A DNA stretch of 64,000 bases from Bacilli bacterium (lineage in GTDB: Bacteria > Bacillota_I > Bacilli_A > RF39 > UBA660), in assembly GCA_017435255.1 (NCBI GenBank), contig JAFSFI010000004.1, forward strand, positions 53,899-117,898. Reading direction: 5' to 3'. The notes below the pieces were generated by a model. The model worked only from the letters and a program-made list of their open reading frames with translations, was not told the origin of the DNA and did not search any database. Shown here one piece after another: positions 42,713 to 51,125 of this stretch; position 1 is the first letter of the stretch; the number at the start of each line of letters is the position of its first letter. A program made the translations under genes and the position numbers.

Positions 42713-43751
42713 CTAATTTTCTATTTTTCTTGGCTTTTTTATTTACCGGAGGACTGTTTAAAACTTTTTCATATACAGCTTTTAATTGTTCACCAATAAT
42801 TTTTAAATCTCTAGAACAAGCCACTTTATATCCTTCTTCGGTTAAATCTGGTAATTGTCCTTCTAATATCTTCTTTATTTTTTTCTCAAAATCATCGACA
42901 TCTTTAGCTTTATATACATTTACTCCATCTTCCAACCAACCATCAAATACGGGAATATCTCTAATAAGAGCTTGTTGTCTGCAAGCGCATGCTTCTAATA
43001 TGGGAATTCCTTCTGTTTCCTCTAAAGTTGGGAAAATATAAAGATCAGCACCATTCATAGCACTTATAATCATATCTTGTTCTACGTATCCTGCAAAAGT
43101 CAAGTTAGGCAGTTCCGTCTTAACAGCTTTTCTTATCTTATCTGGAACCGTATATAATGGTGTATATCCAAACCAAATAAACTTATATTGAGGAAGCCTT
43201 TTAGCAAGTTCTACAAAATCTAAGATTCCTTTTCTCTCTAAATATAAACCTATTCCTATTATTACTTTATCTTTTTTCTTATAACCATACTTATTTCTAA
43301 ATTCACTAGCTTTAGTTTTTGAAATAGTAAATTTTTCTATTTCAATACCATTAGATATAGCAGATATTTCCCTATCCATACCATATCCTTCTAATAACTT
43401 TTTAGAGTATGGTGTTGGAGTAATTATATAATCACCCAACTTATAACAAGTTATTATCCATTTCTTAAAAATTGGTGCAATTTGATTTGATAAAATAAAA
43501 CTATTTCTAAAATCTTCTTCTGTGGAATGCGCATGATACACTATCCTTTTTCCATTTTTTGATGCTGCTTGAGCAAGCGCAAAAGATTTAGGTCCATATG
43601 TATTAATATGAACTATATCATAATCATCATCTGGATCTAATGTATATTCTACACCAGCGTATTTTAATGCCTTCATTTGATGTTTTATTGCTTTTCCTAA
43701 ACCACTCTTACCAATTTGTTCTATTCCTTCAGTGTATAACAAAACCTTCAT
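42696..43751 (-). CDS. Glycosyltransferase family 4, CpoA/BgsA-like glycolipid synthase
   Basis: 351 residues behind AAGAGGTG. N-terminal 'MKVLLYTEG...KSGLGKAIKHQMKAL', 'DIVHINTYGPKS' and 'YHAHSTEEDFRNSFI', and 'ITPTPYSKKLL', are those of streptococcal CpoA and enterococcal BgsA, which add the second sugar to glycosyl-diacylglycerol. The GT4 nucleotide-sugar motif 'FPTLEETEGIPILEACACR' (E-x7-E) is intact. The product would be a diglycosyl-diacylglycerol for the membrane or the lipoteichoic-acid anchor. The GNAT remnant overlaps its 3' end. Confidence 0.82.
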   Translation of the reverse strand: MKVLLYTEGIEQIGKSGLGKAIKHQMKALKYAGVEYTLDPDDDYDIVHINTYGPKSFALAQAASKNGKRIVYHAHSTEEDFRNSFILSNQIAPIFKKWIITCYKLGDYIITPTPYSKKLLEGYGMDREISAISNGIEIEKFTISKTKASEFRNKYGYKKKDKVIIGIGLYLERKGILDFVELAKRLPQYKFIWFGYTPLYTVPDKIRKAVKTELPNLTFAGYVEQDMIISAMNGADLYIFPTLEETEGIPILEACACRQQALIRDIPVFDGWLEDGVNVYKAKDVDDFEKKIKKILEGQLPDLTEEGYKVACSRDLKIIGEQLKAVYEKVLNSPPVNKKAKKNRKLVSSNK

Positions 43752-43790
43752 GATTCACCTCTTATTTATATATTAATTATATACATAAAC

Positions 43791-43815
43791 AAATTAAAAA
43801 GTCCATATGGACTTT
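43791..43815 (-). terminator. Terminator after the LbH acyltransferase gene
   Basis: 18-bp perfect palindrome AAAGTCCATATGGACTTT (43798-43815) with a minus-strand T-rich flank; it overlaps the stop codon. Confidence 0.78.
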
Positions 43816-44476
43816 ATTTTCTTTCAACTATATCATTACTAGACTTAACTATAACATCTCTTGGTATAACACCTCTTAAAGGCGTTAATGGATATATAAA
43901 TGCATTTTTACCTACAATTGTACCAGGATTTAAAACACAATTACTCCCAATTTCTACTCCATCAGCTAACACGCTACCTAACTTGTTTAAATTAGTCTCG
44001 TAATCAATGTCCCCATGAATAACAACATTCTTTCCATCTATTTTTAAATTTGAACAAATAGCACCTGCACCCATATGTACATGGTTACCAAGTATAGAAT
44101 CACCAACATAATTATAATGTGGTGCCTTGACAAAATCCAATAAAATAGAGTTTTTAATCTCGGTAGAATTACCAATTACACAATTCTCACCAATTATAAC
44201 ATTAGCTCTTATGAAAGCTCCTGGCCTTATTTCTGTACCACTACCTATAATAGCAGGTCCTTCTATGGTGGCAGTTGGATATATTTTTACATCTTCACCA
44301 ATTAATATATCATCACCTAATTTAGAATATCCATCTATACCAGTTTCAATATATTTTATTATGTGACTATTAATTTTAGGTAGAATTTCCCACGGATAAT
44401 AATTTTGTTCAAATAATTCTTTAATATGTGAATTTTCACATTTAAATAGTTCACATGTTTCAACTTCTTTTTTCAC
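43814..44476 (-). CDS. Left-handed beta-helix acyltransferase-like protein (GlmU C-domain-like)
   Basis: 220 residues from a GTG at 44476 that is 7 bp after AGAGG; an ATG 6 bp earlier sits too close to that site. About ten hexapeptide turns ('IGEDVKIYPTATIEGPAIIGSGTEIRPGAFIRANVIIGENCVIG' region, about 50-200) form a left-handed beta-helix. 'KAPHYNYVGDSILGNHVHMGAGAICSN' matches the acetyltransferase end of GlmU (the 'H.AYVGDs..G' and 'GAGT' parts). There is no uridylyltransferase domain, so it is a stand-alone sugar-N-acyltransferase-like protein. Substrate unknown. Followed by a terminator. Confidence 0.8.
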   Translation of the reverse strand: MKKEVETCELFKCENSHIKELFEQNYYPWEILPKINSHIIKYIETGIDGYSKLGDDILIGEDVKIYPTATIEGPAIIGSGTEIRPGAFIRANVIIGENCVIGNSTEIKNSILLDFVKAPHYNYVGDSILGNHVHMGAGAICSNLKIDGKNVVIHGDIDYETNLNKLGSVLADGVEIGSNCVLNPGTIVGKNAFIYPLTPLRGVIPRDVIVKSSNDIVERK

Positions 44477-44560
44477 AATCATACCTCTATTTACTATTAT
44501 ATTTAATTTCATAATACTAAATTTACTTAAACTTATCAAGCTTCTTTTTTAGTAGTTAAG

Positions 44561-45337
44561 TTATTTCAAATTAGACTTTAAATTATCTATTGCGTTTTTT
44601 TCTATTCTTGAAATCTGAGCTTGACTTATTCCTAACTCACTAGCAATTTCCATCTGAGTTTTACCTATAACAAATCTTTGATCTAAAATGTATCTTTCTC
44701 TTTCACCTAAATTATTAATCGCATCATTTACTGACAATTTAATATCCAAATCATTATTCTTATTTCCCTTATCTTCTAATTGGTCATATAAATAAATAGT
44801 ATCTCCACCATCAGAATAAATAGGCTCAAAGATGCTCATAGGATCTCTCATAGAATCTAATGCATTGATAATATCAAATTCAGAAACTTCTAGTATTTTT
44901 GAAAGTTCTTCTATAGAAGGTTCTATTCCTCTTTCGATCAATAATTCATCCTTTAATTTCATTATTTTATACGCCAAATCTTTTACTGAACGGCTAACTC
45001 TAATACTATTATTATCTCTTAAATATCTTCTTACTTCTCCTTGTATCATAGGAACGCAATAGGTAGAAAACTTAACCCCATAAGACAAGTCAAAATTATC
45101 TATTGCTTTTAATAACCCTATACACCCTATTTGAAACAAGTCATCTAAATTATCTATTTTCTTTGAAAACTTTTTTAATATAGATAAAACTAATTTCAAG
45201 TTACCATTTACCAACTCTTCTCTAGCAAAAGGATCGCCTTCCCGCATTTTTTTGAATAGTTCTTCCATCTCTTCACTAGTTAATACTTTTATATTTGCTG
45301 TATTCACGCCACTGATTTCCACTTTGTGACGTGCCAT
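44561..45337 (-). CDS. sigG: Forespore RNA-polymerase sigma factor SigG
   Basis: 258 residues from the ATG at 45337 (MARHKVEISGV); an ATG 15 bp upstream touches the AGGAGGG site and is less likely. It matches B. subtilis SigG across its length: 'HKVEISGVNT', 'LVNGNLKLVLSIL', 'DDLFQIGCIGLLKAIDNFDLSYGVKFSTY', 'VPMIQGEVRRYLRDNNSIRVSRS', 'DPMSIFEPIYSDGGD' and region 4.2 'GKTQMEIASELGISQAQISRIEK'. SigG directs the late forespore programme. A promoter of its own consensus precedes it. Length is normal (260 in Bacillus). Confidence 0.96.
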   Translation of the reverse strand: MARHKVEISGVNTANIKVLTSEEMEELFKKMREGDPFAREELVNGNLKLVLSILKKFSKKIDNLDDLFQIGCIGLLKAIDNFDLSYGVKFSTYCVPMIQGEVRRYLRDNNSIRVSRSVKDLAYKIMKLKDELLIERGIEPSIEELSKILEVSEFDIINALDSMRDPMSIFEPIYSDGGDTIYLYDQLEDKGNKNNDLDIKLSVNDAINNLGERERYILDQRFVIGKTQMEIASELGISQAQISRIEKNAIDNLKSNLK

Positions 45338-45360
45338 AATAATTTTCATCCCTCCTAGCT

Positions 45361-45391
45361 TATAATGAAAAAAATTTTGTTTTTTTATGCA
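45361..45391 (-). promoter_or_regulatory. SigG-type promoter of sigG
   Basis: Minus-strand TGCATA (45386-45391), then exactly 18 bp, then CATTATA (45361-45367): a fit to the forespore SigG consensus (gHATR-18-CATnnTA). It lies 24 bp before the ATG and just before the AGGAGGG site. Confidence 0.72.
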
Positions 45392-45396
45392 TATCA

Positions 45397-45424
45397 TTGA
45401 AAAAAAGTAAAAACCATTTATAAT
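45397..45424 (+). promoter_or_regulatory. SigA promoter of the gene divergent from sigG
   Basis: TTGAAA (45397-45402), 16-bp spacer, TATAAT (45419-45424), 25 bp before the ATG and near an AAGGAGGGG site. It stands next to, and points away from, the sigG promoter. Confidence 0.7.
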
Positions 45425-45448
45425 ACTTCATCAACAAGGAGGGGTACA

Positions 45449-45997
45449 ATGGATGAAATATTAACTGAAGCAATTGAATATTTAGAAAGAGTTGGAGAAG
45501 ATGATTCTTGGAAAAGTTTTTATTCGTTTAGTGTAACTGAACATATGATTCCAAAAACTTCTAGAGCAATTAAAAACTATATACTAAAAACTTATAATCA
45601 ATTGGTTGCATCAAATACAAAAATGCGTTTAATTGGAATCCCAGCCGCAAAATATGTTATAAAACCTTTGGATGATTCTATTATTGAAAGTCAAACCGCT
45701 TATTTTAAAAGTGAAAAAGAATGTCTAATTGCCATGAAAAAAGTATTAAATTCAAAAACTAGACATTTTGATCAAAACACCCCTAAAATATCAGCCTGTG
45801 GTCTTCTCTTGCATTCCATTTGCTATCACCATTTTGAAAACCAAGGAAGGTTAAAATTAGCAGTAAATTGTGTAGGAAGTTTAAACCAAGGATTTAACCT
45901 TTATATAAATAGCGAACAATTAACTTCCACAGGTAACGAGTTTATCAAAAAATTGACAATGAAATTTAACGAAGAATTAAAAAGAGAGACTAAATAG
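45449..45997 (+). CDS. Protein of unknown function, divergent from sigG
   Basis: 182 residues behind AAGGAGGGG. Soluble, no signal peptide. The C-terminal half is 'ISACGLLLHSICYHHFENQGRLKLAVNCVGSLNQGFNLYIN', with two His, three Cys and a sheet-like pattern, and 'RLIGIPAAKYVIKPLDDSI' in the middle. I do not recognise a family. It has a SigA promoter, so it is probably made in vegetative cells rather than in the forespore. Confidence 0.62.
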   Translation: MDEILTEAIEYLERVGEDDSWKSFYSFSVTEHMIPKTSRAIKNYILKTYNQLVASNTKMRLIGIPAAKYVIKPLDDSIIESQTAYFKSEKECLIAMKKVLNSKTRHFDQNTPKISACGLLLHSICYHHFENQGRLKLAVNCVGSLNQGFNLYINSEQLTSTGNEFIKKLTMKFNEELKRETK

Positions 45998-46012
45998 CCT
46001 CTTTTTGTTTTT
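45977..46012 (+). terminator. Terminator after the gene divergent from sigG
   Basis: AAAAAGAG/CTCTTTTT stem over a 12-nt loop, followed by TGTTTTT, overlapping the stop codon. Confidence 0.65.
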
Positions 46013-46017
46013 ATAAA

Positions 46018-47019
46018 TTATTTGTTTAATGCTTCCATTATTGCAACCGAGCAAGCTACTGTTGCACCTACCATAGGGTTATTACCCATTCCAATTAATC
46101 CCATCATTTCTACATGAGCTGGCACTGAAGAACTACCAGCGAACTGTGCATCACTATGCATTCTTCCCATAGTATCAGTCATACCATAACTAGATGGCCC
46201 TGCTGCCATATTATCTGGGTGCAATGTTCTTCCTGTTCCACCGCCTGAGGCTACAGAGAAATACTTTTTCCCCTGAAGCGTTCTTTCTTTTTTATAAGTT
46301 CCTGCTACTGGATGTTGAAATCTTGTTGGATTAGTAGAATTTCCAGTAATAGATACATCTACATTTTCATGATGCATAATTGCAACACCTTCTCTAACAT
46401 CATTAGCGCCATAGCATTTTACCTTACTTCTTTCACCGTTAGAATAAGAAATTTCATTTACTATTTTTAAGTTGCTAGTATAAAAATCAAATTCTGTTTC
46501 TACGAAAGTAAATCCATTAATACGAGAAATAATTTGTGCAGCATCTTTACCTAATCCATTCAAAATAACTCTTAATGGTTTTTTTCTTACTTTATTTGCA
46601 GAATTAGCAATACCAATAGCACCTTCTGCAGCAGCAAATGATTCATGCCCTGCTAGAAATGCAAAACATTCTGTTTCTTCCGATAAAAGCATAGCCCCCA
46701 AATTACCATGTCCAAGACCTACTTTTCTATCATCGGCAACACTACCAGGAATACAGAAAGATTGTAATCCTTCGCCTATTTTTATACTAGCATCTGCAGC
46801 AGTCGTAACACCCGCTTTAATAGCTATTGCAACACCTACAGTATATGCCCAACAAGCGTTTTCAAAACAAATTGGTTGAATACCCTTTACAATACCAAAT
46901 ACATCTATACCTTTATCATCACAAATTTTCTTTGCTTCTTCTAAATCATTAATGCCATATTTATTTAGAGTATCCTCAATTTGCTTAATTCTTCTATCAT
47001 AGTTTTCAAATAATGCCAT
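46018..47019 (-). CDS. GGGtGRT protein
   Basis: 333 residues. It carries the motif that names the family, 'SGGGTGRTLHPDNMAAGPSSYGMTDTMGRMHSD', and 'GHGNLGAMLLSEETECFAFLAGHESFAAAEGAIGIANSANK'. The family is found next to Fe-S scaffold (NifU/IscU N-terminal-like) proteins in anaerobic Firmicutes, as here, where the scaffold gene ends 4 bp before it. Its biochemical function is not established. Several Cys are present. No signal peptide, so it is cytoplasmic. Confidence 0.88.
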   Translation of the reverse strand: MALFENYDRRIKQIEDTLNKYGINDLEEAKKICDDKGIDVFGIVKGIQPICFENACWAYTVGVAIAIKAGVTTAADASIKIGEGLQSFCIPGSVADDRKVGLGHGNLGAMLLSEETECFAFLAGHESFAAAEGAIGIANSANKVRKKPLRVILNGLGKDAAQIISRINGFTFVETEFDFYTSNLKIVNEISYSNGERSKVKCYGANDVREGVAIMHHENVDVSITGNSTNPTRFQHPVAGTYKKERTLQGKKYFSVASGGGTGRTLHPDNMAAGPSSYGMTDTMGRMHSDAQFAGSSSVPAHVEMMGLIGMGNNPMVGATVACSVAIMEALNK

Positions 47020-47022
47020 AGT

Positions 47023-47712
47023 CTACTCCTCTCTAGGATCGATTACTTTTTTAGCTTCATCGAATCTTCCATATTTTCCACTAGCTTTTTCTATCGCTTC
47101 AATAGGATCCATTTTCTTTTTAATGTTTTCCATCATTTTACCTAAATTAACATATTTATAACCGATTATTTCATCATTTTCATCTAGTCCTATTTCTGTT
47201 ATATACCCTTCAGACAATTCCAAATATCTTGGACCTTTTACCTTTGTACTATAACAAGTACCAACTTGACTTCTGTGCCCTTTACCTAAATCCTCAAGTC
47301 CAGCTCCTACTAGTAATCCACCTTCAGAAAAAGCAGACTGACTTCTTCCATAAACAATTTGTAAAAACAACTCTCTCATTGCTGTGTTAATTGCATCACA
47401 TACTAAATCCGTATTTAAAGCTTCTAATAAAGTCTTACCAACTAGGATTTCACTTGCCATAGCAGCAGAATGTGTCATACCTGAACAACCAAGCGTTTCT
47501 ACTAATGCTTCTTCAATAATCCCATTTTTAATATTAAGCGTTAATTTACAAGCACCTTGTTGTGGAGCACACCATCCCACTCCATGAGTAAGACCTGATA
47601 TATCTTTTATCTCTTTAGCCTCTACCCATTTTCCTTCTTCTGGGATAGGAGCTGGCCCATGTTTTGCACCTTTATTTATAGTGCACATATTTTCTACTTC
47701 TTTTGAATACAT
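47023..47712 (-). CDS. Iron-sulfur cluster assembly scaffold protein (NifU N-domain-like)
   Basis: 229 residues from the ATG at 47712 with GGAGG upstream; the next ATG (47688) has no site. Cys ligands are in 'GVGWCAPQQGACKLTLNI', 'ETLGCSGMTHSAAMASEILVGK' and 'DLVCDAINTAMRELFLQIVYGRSQSAF', the last being the family pattern. The scaffold proteins build Fe-S clusters on three Cys. It is the first gene of the pair with GGGtGRT. Confidence 0.88.
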   Translation of the reverse strand: MYSKEVENMCTINKGAKHGPAPIPEEGKWVEAKEIKDISGLTHGVGWCAPQQGACKLTLNIKNGIIEEALVETLGCSGMTHSAAMASEILVGKTLLEALNTDLVCDAINTAMRELFLQIVYGRSQSAFSEGGLLVGAGLEDLGKGHRSQVGTCYSTKVKGPRYLELSEGYITEIGLDENDEIIGYKYVNLGKMMENIKKKMDPIEAIEKASGKYGRFDEAKKVIDPREE

Positions 47713-47756
47713 ACTATCCTCCTACTTTATAAGAATATTATATCACGATAACCAAA

Positions 47757-47787
47757 AGAAAAAAACACTTAACTAAAATAAGTGTTT
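47757..47787 (-). terminator. Terminator after the HipA-like gene
   Basis: AAACACTTA/TAAGTGTTT stem (47763-47771 and 47779-47787) with a minus-strand T run. It overlaps the stop codon at 47786. Confidence 0.82.
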
Positions 47788-48805
47788 ACTTGTTCTTCTT
47801 ATTTTTGCCATCAACTATCGCACTAATGTTATCCAAATGTTCTGACATAGTTGTCACAAAATATCTTTTTAAATAATCCGGCATCTGATGTTCAGTACGA
47901 ATCTCAATAGAAACAGAGATATCCTCTAAATGTGCCTTCAGTGTATCTACTTTCTCTCTTACTAAATCCCTATATTCACTACTAGAAATGTTTAAGAAAC
48001 GTTCTAAAACCTCTAGTGGTTTTTTAACATCACTATTATCAACTGTAAATAACAATTCTTTGTCTTCTATTGTCTCTGTAGTTATGAAAGGCTCAATCAA
48101 AACATTTTTATGTAGGTTAAGGATTCTAGAGCCATCAAAAAGCGGTGCAAATCCCGCATTCATCATACCCCAGTTATCTGCGTGACCATCTATATCTACT
48201 GCTACAACGTCCTTAATTAATTTACCAATTAATCCATCCATTACTGAAGAAACTATTTCCTGTTTGTTAGGATGACCTTTATATACTTCCTCTAAAATAC
48301 ACCAAATATCTTCCAAATTATTTAATTTTCTAGTAACGTCATCAATCGTATCGGATTCATAATCAATACCATAAAGTTCGCATAATTCTGGGTCATGTTC
48401 TAATCTACTTTCATAAAAGTTGGCAATTAAATCAAATCCAGAATAATATGTATCATAATCAGTTAAAAAGCTATAACTTATAACACCTTTAGCGCCTTTA
48501 AACTTGGCTAAATCATAGTGTGCCGTTGATATATCTAAAATATTACAAATTTCTTCTTGTATTAATTCTGCGTAAACTTCATCACTATCACGATTAATTG
48601 GCTCCTTAAATAATGCAATTCTATTACCCTCTTCATCAAGAACCCAAAATTTATCACTTCTTCCAGCATTTTCAACATCAATTAAACCATTAGCAAACAA
48701 ATCTTCTTCATCACGAAATGGCCTGCCCAACCTTTTTATAAAATAACTATCTAAATCTAACCAGCCATCTATTCTGTCAATCTCTAACTTATTATAATTA
48801 TCCAT
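47786..48805 (-). CDS. HipA/PI3-4-kinase-fold protein, kinase-like
   Basis: 339 residues, translated after GalE with a 1-bp gap and no strong ribosome site, so probably coupled. The fold is of HipA/PI4K-like kinases: 'RIALFKEPIN' at the ATP-lysine position, 'AELIQEEICNILDISTAHYDL', the catalytic loop 'DIDGHADNWGMMNAGFAPLFDGSRIL' (D-x-H-x2-N and D-x-S, as in PI4K-type kinases) and 'PLFDG' for the metal Asp. No HipB or DNA-binding partner is present. Its target is unknown. Confidence 0.72.
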   Translation of the reverse strand: MDNYNKLEIDRIDGWLDLDSYFIKRLGRPFRDEEDLFANGLIDVENAGRSDKFWVLDEEGNRIALFKEPINRDSDEVYAELIQEEICNILDISTAHYDLAKFKGAKGVISYSFLTDYDTYYSGFDLIANFYESRLEHDPELCELYGIDYESDTIDDVTRKLNNLEDIWCILEEVYKGHPNKQEIVSSVMDGLIGKLIKDVVAVDIDGHADNWGMMNAGFAPLFDGSRILNLHKNVLIEPFITTETIEDKELLFTVDNSDVKKPLEVLERFLNISSSEYRDLVREKVDTLKAHLEDISVSIEIRTEHQMPDYLKRYFVTTMSEHLDNISAIVDGKNKKNK

Positions 48806-48806
48806 A

Positions 48807-49805
48807 TTATTTATTTCTCATAACAAATCGATATGCATCTCTGCACATTTCTTCTATTCCTTTTTCTGCAGCCCAGTCTAATTTCTCTTTAGCATAACTT
48901 GGATCTGCATAACATTCTGCTATATCACCAGGACGTCTATCAGTTATTTTGTAATTCACTTTAACTCCATTAACTTTAGAAAAATTTTCAACAATCTCTA
49001 ATACACTATAACCATTTCCTGTTCCTAAATTATAGTAATCAATACCATTACTAGAGTTAACTTTTTCAATTGCTTTTAAATGTCCTTTACTTAAATCTAC
49101 CACATGAATATAATCTCTTACACCAGTACCATCTTTTGTGTCATAATCATTGCCAAAAACACTTAAACATTCTAGTTCCCCAGTTGCAACCTTTACAATA
49201 TAAGGCATTAAATTATTTGGAATATCGTTAGGATTTTCACCTATTAATCCAGATTCATGAGCACCTATTGGATTAAAATATCTAAGTACAGCTATGCTCC
49301 ATTCATTATCTGATATATATAAATCTTTTAAAATACCTTCTATCATTAATTTAGTAGTGCCATAAGGATTAGTTGTAGAAAGTGGAAAGTCTTCTTTTAT
49401 AGGAAGATTCTTTGGACTTCCATAAACAGTTGCGCTTGATGAGAACACTAACTTTTTAACATTGTGACTACTCATTACTTCACATAAAGTAATTGTTGAA
49501 TCAAGGTTATTTCTGTAATACATAAGCGGTAATTTTACAGATTCCCCTACTGCTTTATATCCCGCAAAATGAATAACTGCATCAATTTTTTGTTCATCAA
49601 AAATCTTATTCATTAACTCTTTGTCACAAACATCACCTTCATAGAAAATTACATCCTTAGAAGTTATTTCTTTTATTTTATCTAAAACATCCGGTTTAGA
49701 GTTAGAAAAGTTATCAACTATTACTACTTCATAACCATTATTTAATAATTCTACACAAGTATGACTACCAATATACCCTGTTCCACCTGTTACTAATATT
49801 TTCAT
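48807..49805 (-). CDS. galE: UDP-glucose 4-epimerase GalE
   Basis: 332 residues behind TAGGAGGAATT. NAD motif 'GGTGYIGSHTCVELL' (7-21), catalytic Ser in 'FSSSATVYG' and Y-x3-K as 'YGTTKLMIE', 'LRYFNPIGAHESGLIGE' and C-terminal 'DRRPGDIAECYADPSYAKEKLDW'. It interconverts UDP-glucose and UDP-galactose. The length matches the family (about 330). Next downstream, 1 bp away, is the HipA-like kinase. Confidence 0.96.
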   Translation of the reverse strand: MKILVTGGTGYIGSHTCVELLNNGYEVVIVDNFSNSKPDVLDKIKEITSKDVIFYEGDVCDKELMNKIFDEQKIDAVIHFAGYKAVGESVKLPLMYYRNNLDSTITLCEVMSSHNVKKLVFSSSATVYGSPKNLPIKEDFPLSTTNPYGTTKLMIEGILKDLYISDNEWSIAVLRYFNPIGAHESGLIGENPNDIPNNLMPYIVKVATGELECLSVFGNDYDTKDGTGVRDYIHVVDLSKGHLKAIEKVNSSNGIDYYNLGTGNGYSVLEIVENFSKVNGVKVNYKITDRRPGDIAECYADPSYAKEKLDWAAEKGIEEMCRDAYRFVMRNK

Positions 49806-49813
49806 AATTCCTC

Positions 49814-50215
49814 CTATTTAAACATCTCTTCTATTTTTTTATTTATTTTATTGTACAATTTTAAATTATTAGAATATTTATTTTTATTATCAAATTTTAC
49901 AATGACATCGCAACCACCATCACTTCTAAAGTTAGTATCATATTCCATATCAAAGATTAATAAATCATTTTGTAAATAATTTTTTATTTTATCGCAATCT
50001 ATAAGATTATCTCGCTTATCTAACTTAGTGCACATTCCAAAAGTATTAGTGGTGTTATTAAAACCTAAAAACCAACTATAATCATAAATAGTACCATCGG
50101 GATTAATTATTAATCCTTTCCCTTTTGTTGAATCCCACTCATGCAAATCTAATATTGCATCTATTCTCATCTTTTCTAATTGTTCAGCTATTTCTTTTTC
50201 TGTTAAATCACTCAT
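49814..50215 (-). CDS. Small soluble protein of unknown function
   Basis: 133 residues behind AGAGGTG. No signal peptide or membrane helix. It begins with a helix ('EKEIAEQLEKMRIDAILDL') then strands 'KGLIINPDGTIYDYSWFLG' and 'GGCDVIVKFDNKNK'. I do not recognise it. The stop is 8 bp from galE, with which it is probably co-transcribed. Confidence 0.55.
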   Translation of the reverse strand: MSDLTEKEIAEQLEKMRIDAILDLHEWDSTKGKGLIINPDGTIYDYSWFLGFNNTTNTFGMCTKLDKRDNLIDCDKIKNYLQNDLLIFDMEYDTNFRSDGGCDVIVKFDNKNKYSNNLKLYNKINKKIEEMFK

Positions 50216-50286
50216 ACTAACACCTCTATTTATACCATCCTATTAATTTTATGATACCACAAAAACAATAGTTTGACAAACAATCA

Positions 50287-50320
50287 TAAAAAAAGCAGAA
50301 GAATATTTTCTATTCTTCTG
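50287..50320 (-). terminator. Terminator after the 241-residue membrane protein
   Basis: CAGAAGAATA/TATTCTTCTG stem (50296-50305 and 50311-50320), then a minus-strand T run. Confidence 0.85.
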
Positions 50321-51035
50321 TCTCACCACTTTTTTTCATTCCTTCTTTTATTCCTTTTGAAATCTCTTTTGCAATTTCTCCATACACCGGTGCCATTTCT
50401 TTAGCAATAGTTGCTCCCGCTTTTCCAACAGAAGGTGCCATTTTTTCAATTCCTTCTTGTGCAACTGGCATAACTTGTTGAGCAGAGAACGCAAGCATTT
50501 CTCTTTGTTTTGTCATCATATATATTGCTCCTGAAATCATACAAGATGCAATTATAACAAATGCACCAAAGATATAAAATGGAACACTATCGTGGGAATC
50601 AAAATTCTTGTTAAATTCGTCACTTATTTCCTTTAATTCGTTTTTTAACGAACAATAATTAGATGTTATACTATTATCTTTATATTCATCACTATAACAA
50701 CGATCAAAACTTGGATCTAACACATTAGTAATAATATATAAATCATATTCTTCACCATCTGTATATGATGCAAAAGTGTTATATTTTATTCCTTTTGCTT
50801 CAAGTTCAGCTTTTTTACCAAAAAGATTTTGTTTTTCTGCTTCTAATTCTTTAGATAGTTTTTCCTTATTTTCTTCTGAATATTTATGATTAATTTTAGA
50901 TTGTTTAAGAATTCCTGTTGTAATTATACTTCCACCAATCAAAAGACCTATTACTAATACAATCAAAGCAATCTTTGATATTTTACCTTTTGTTTTTTGA
51001 TAATTTTCTTCTGTTAAATACTCTTTTTTACTCAT
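50310..51035 (-). CDS. Membrane protein with two helices and coiled-coil loop, unknown function
   Basis: 241 residues behind AAAGGAG. A helix (about 20-42), then a long charged outer segment (45-140) that is partly coiled coil ('EENKEKLSKELEAEKQNLFGKKAELEAKG') and holds two Cys, then a second helix (about 153-172) and an amphipathic basic tail rich in 'EGIEKMAPSVGKAGATIAKEMAPVYGEIAKEISKG'. The pattern is also seen in other small Firmicutes envelope proteins, but no family is clear. A 90-bp gap separates it from serS upstream. Confidence 0.6.
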   Translation of the reverse strand: MSKKEYLTEENYQKTKGKISKIALIVLVIGLLIGGSIITTGILKQSKINHKYSEENKEKLSKELEAEKQNLFGKKAELEAKGIKYNTFASYTDGEEYDLYIITNVLDPSFDRCYSDEYKDNSITSNYCSLKNELKEISDEFNKNFDSHDSVPFYIFGAFVIIASCMISGAIYMMTKQREMLAFSAQQVMPVAQEGIEKMAPSVGKAGATIAKEMAPVYGEIAKEISKGIKEGMKKSGETEE

Positions 51036-51125
51036 TTTTTACTCCTTTAATTACTTATTATTCGGTTCAATAGAATCATAACTTTTTAACTTAAATAATC
51101 AATAAATTTAATTTATACACATAAT

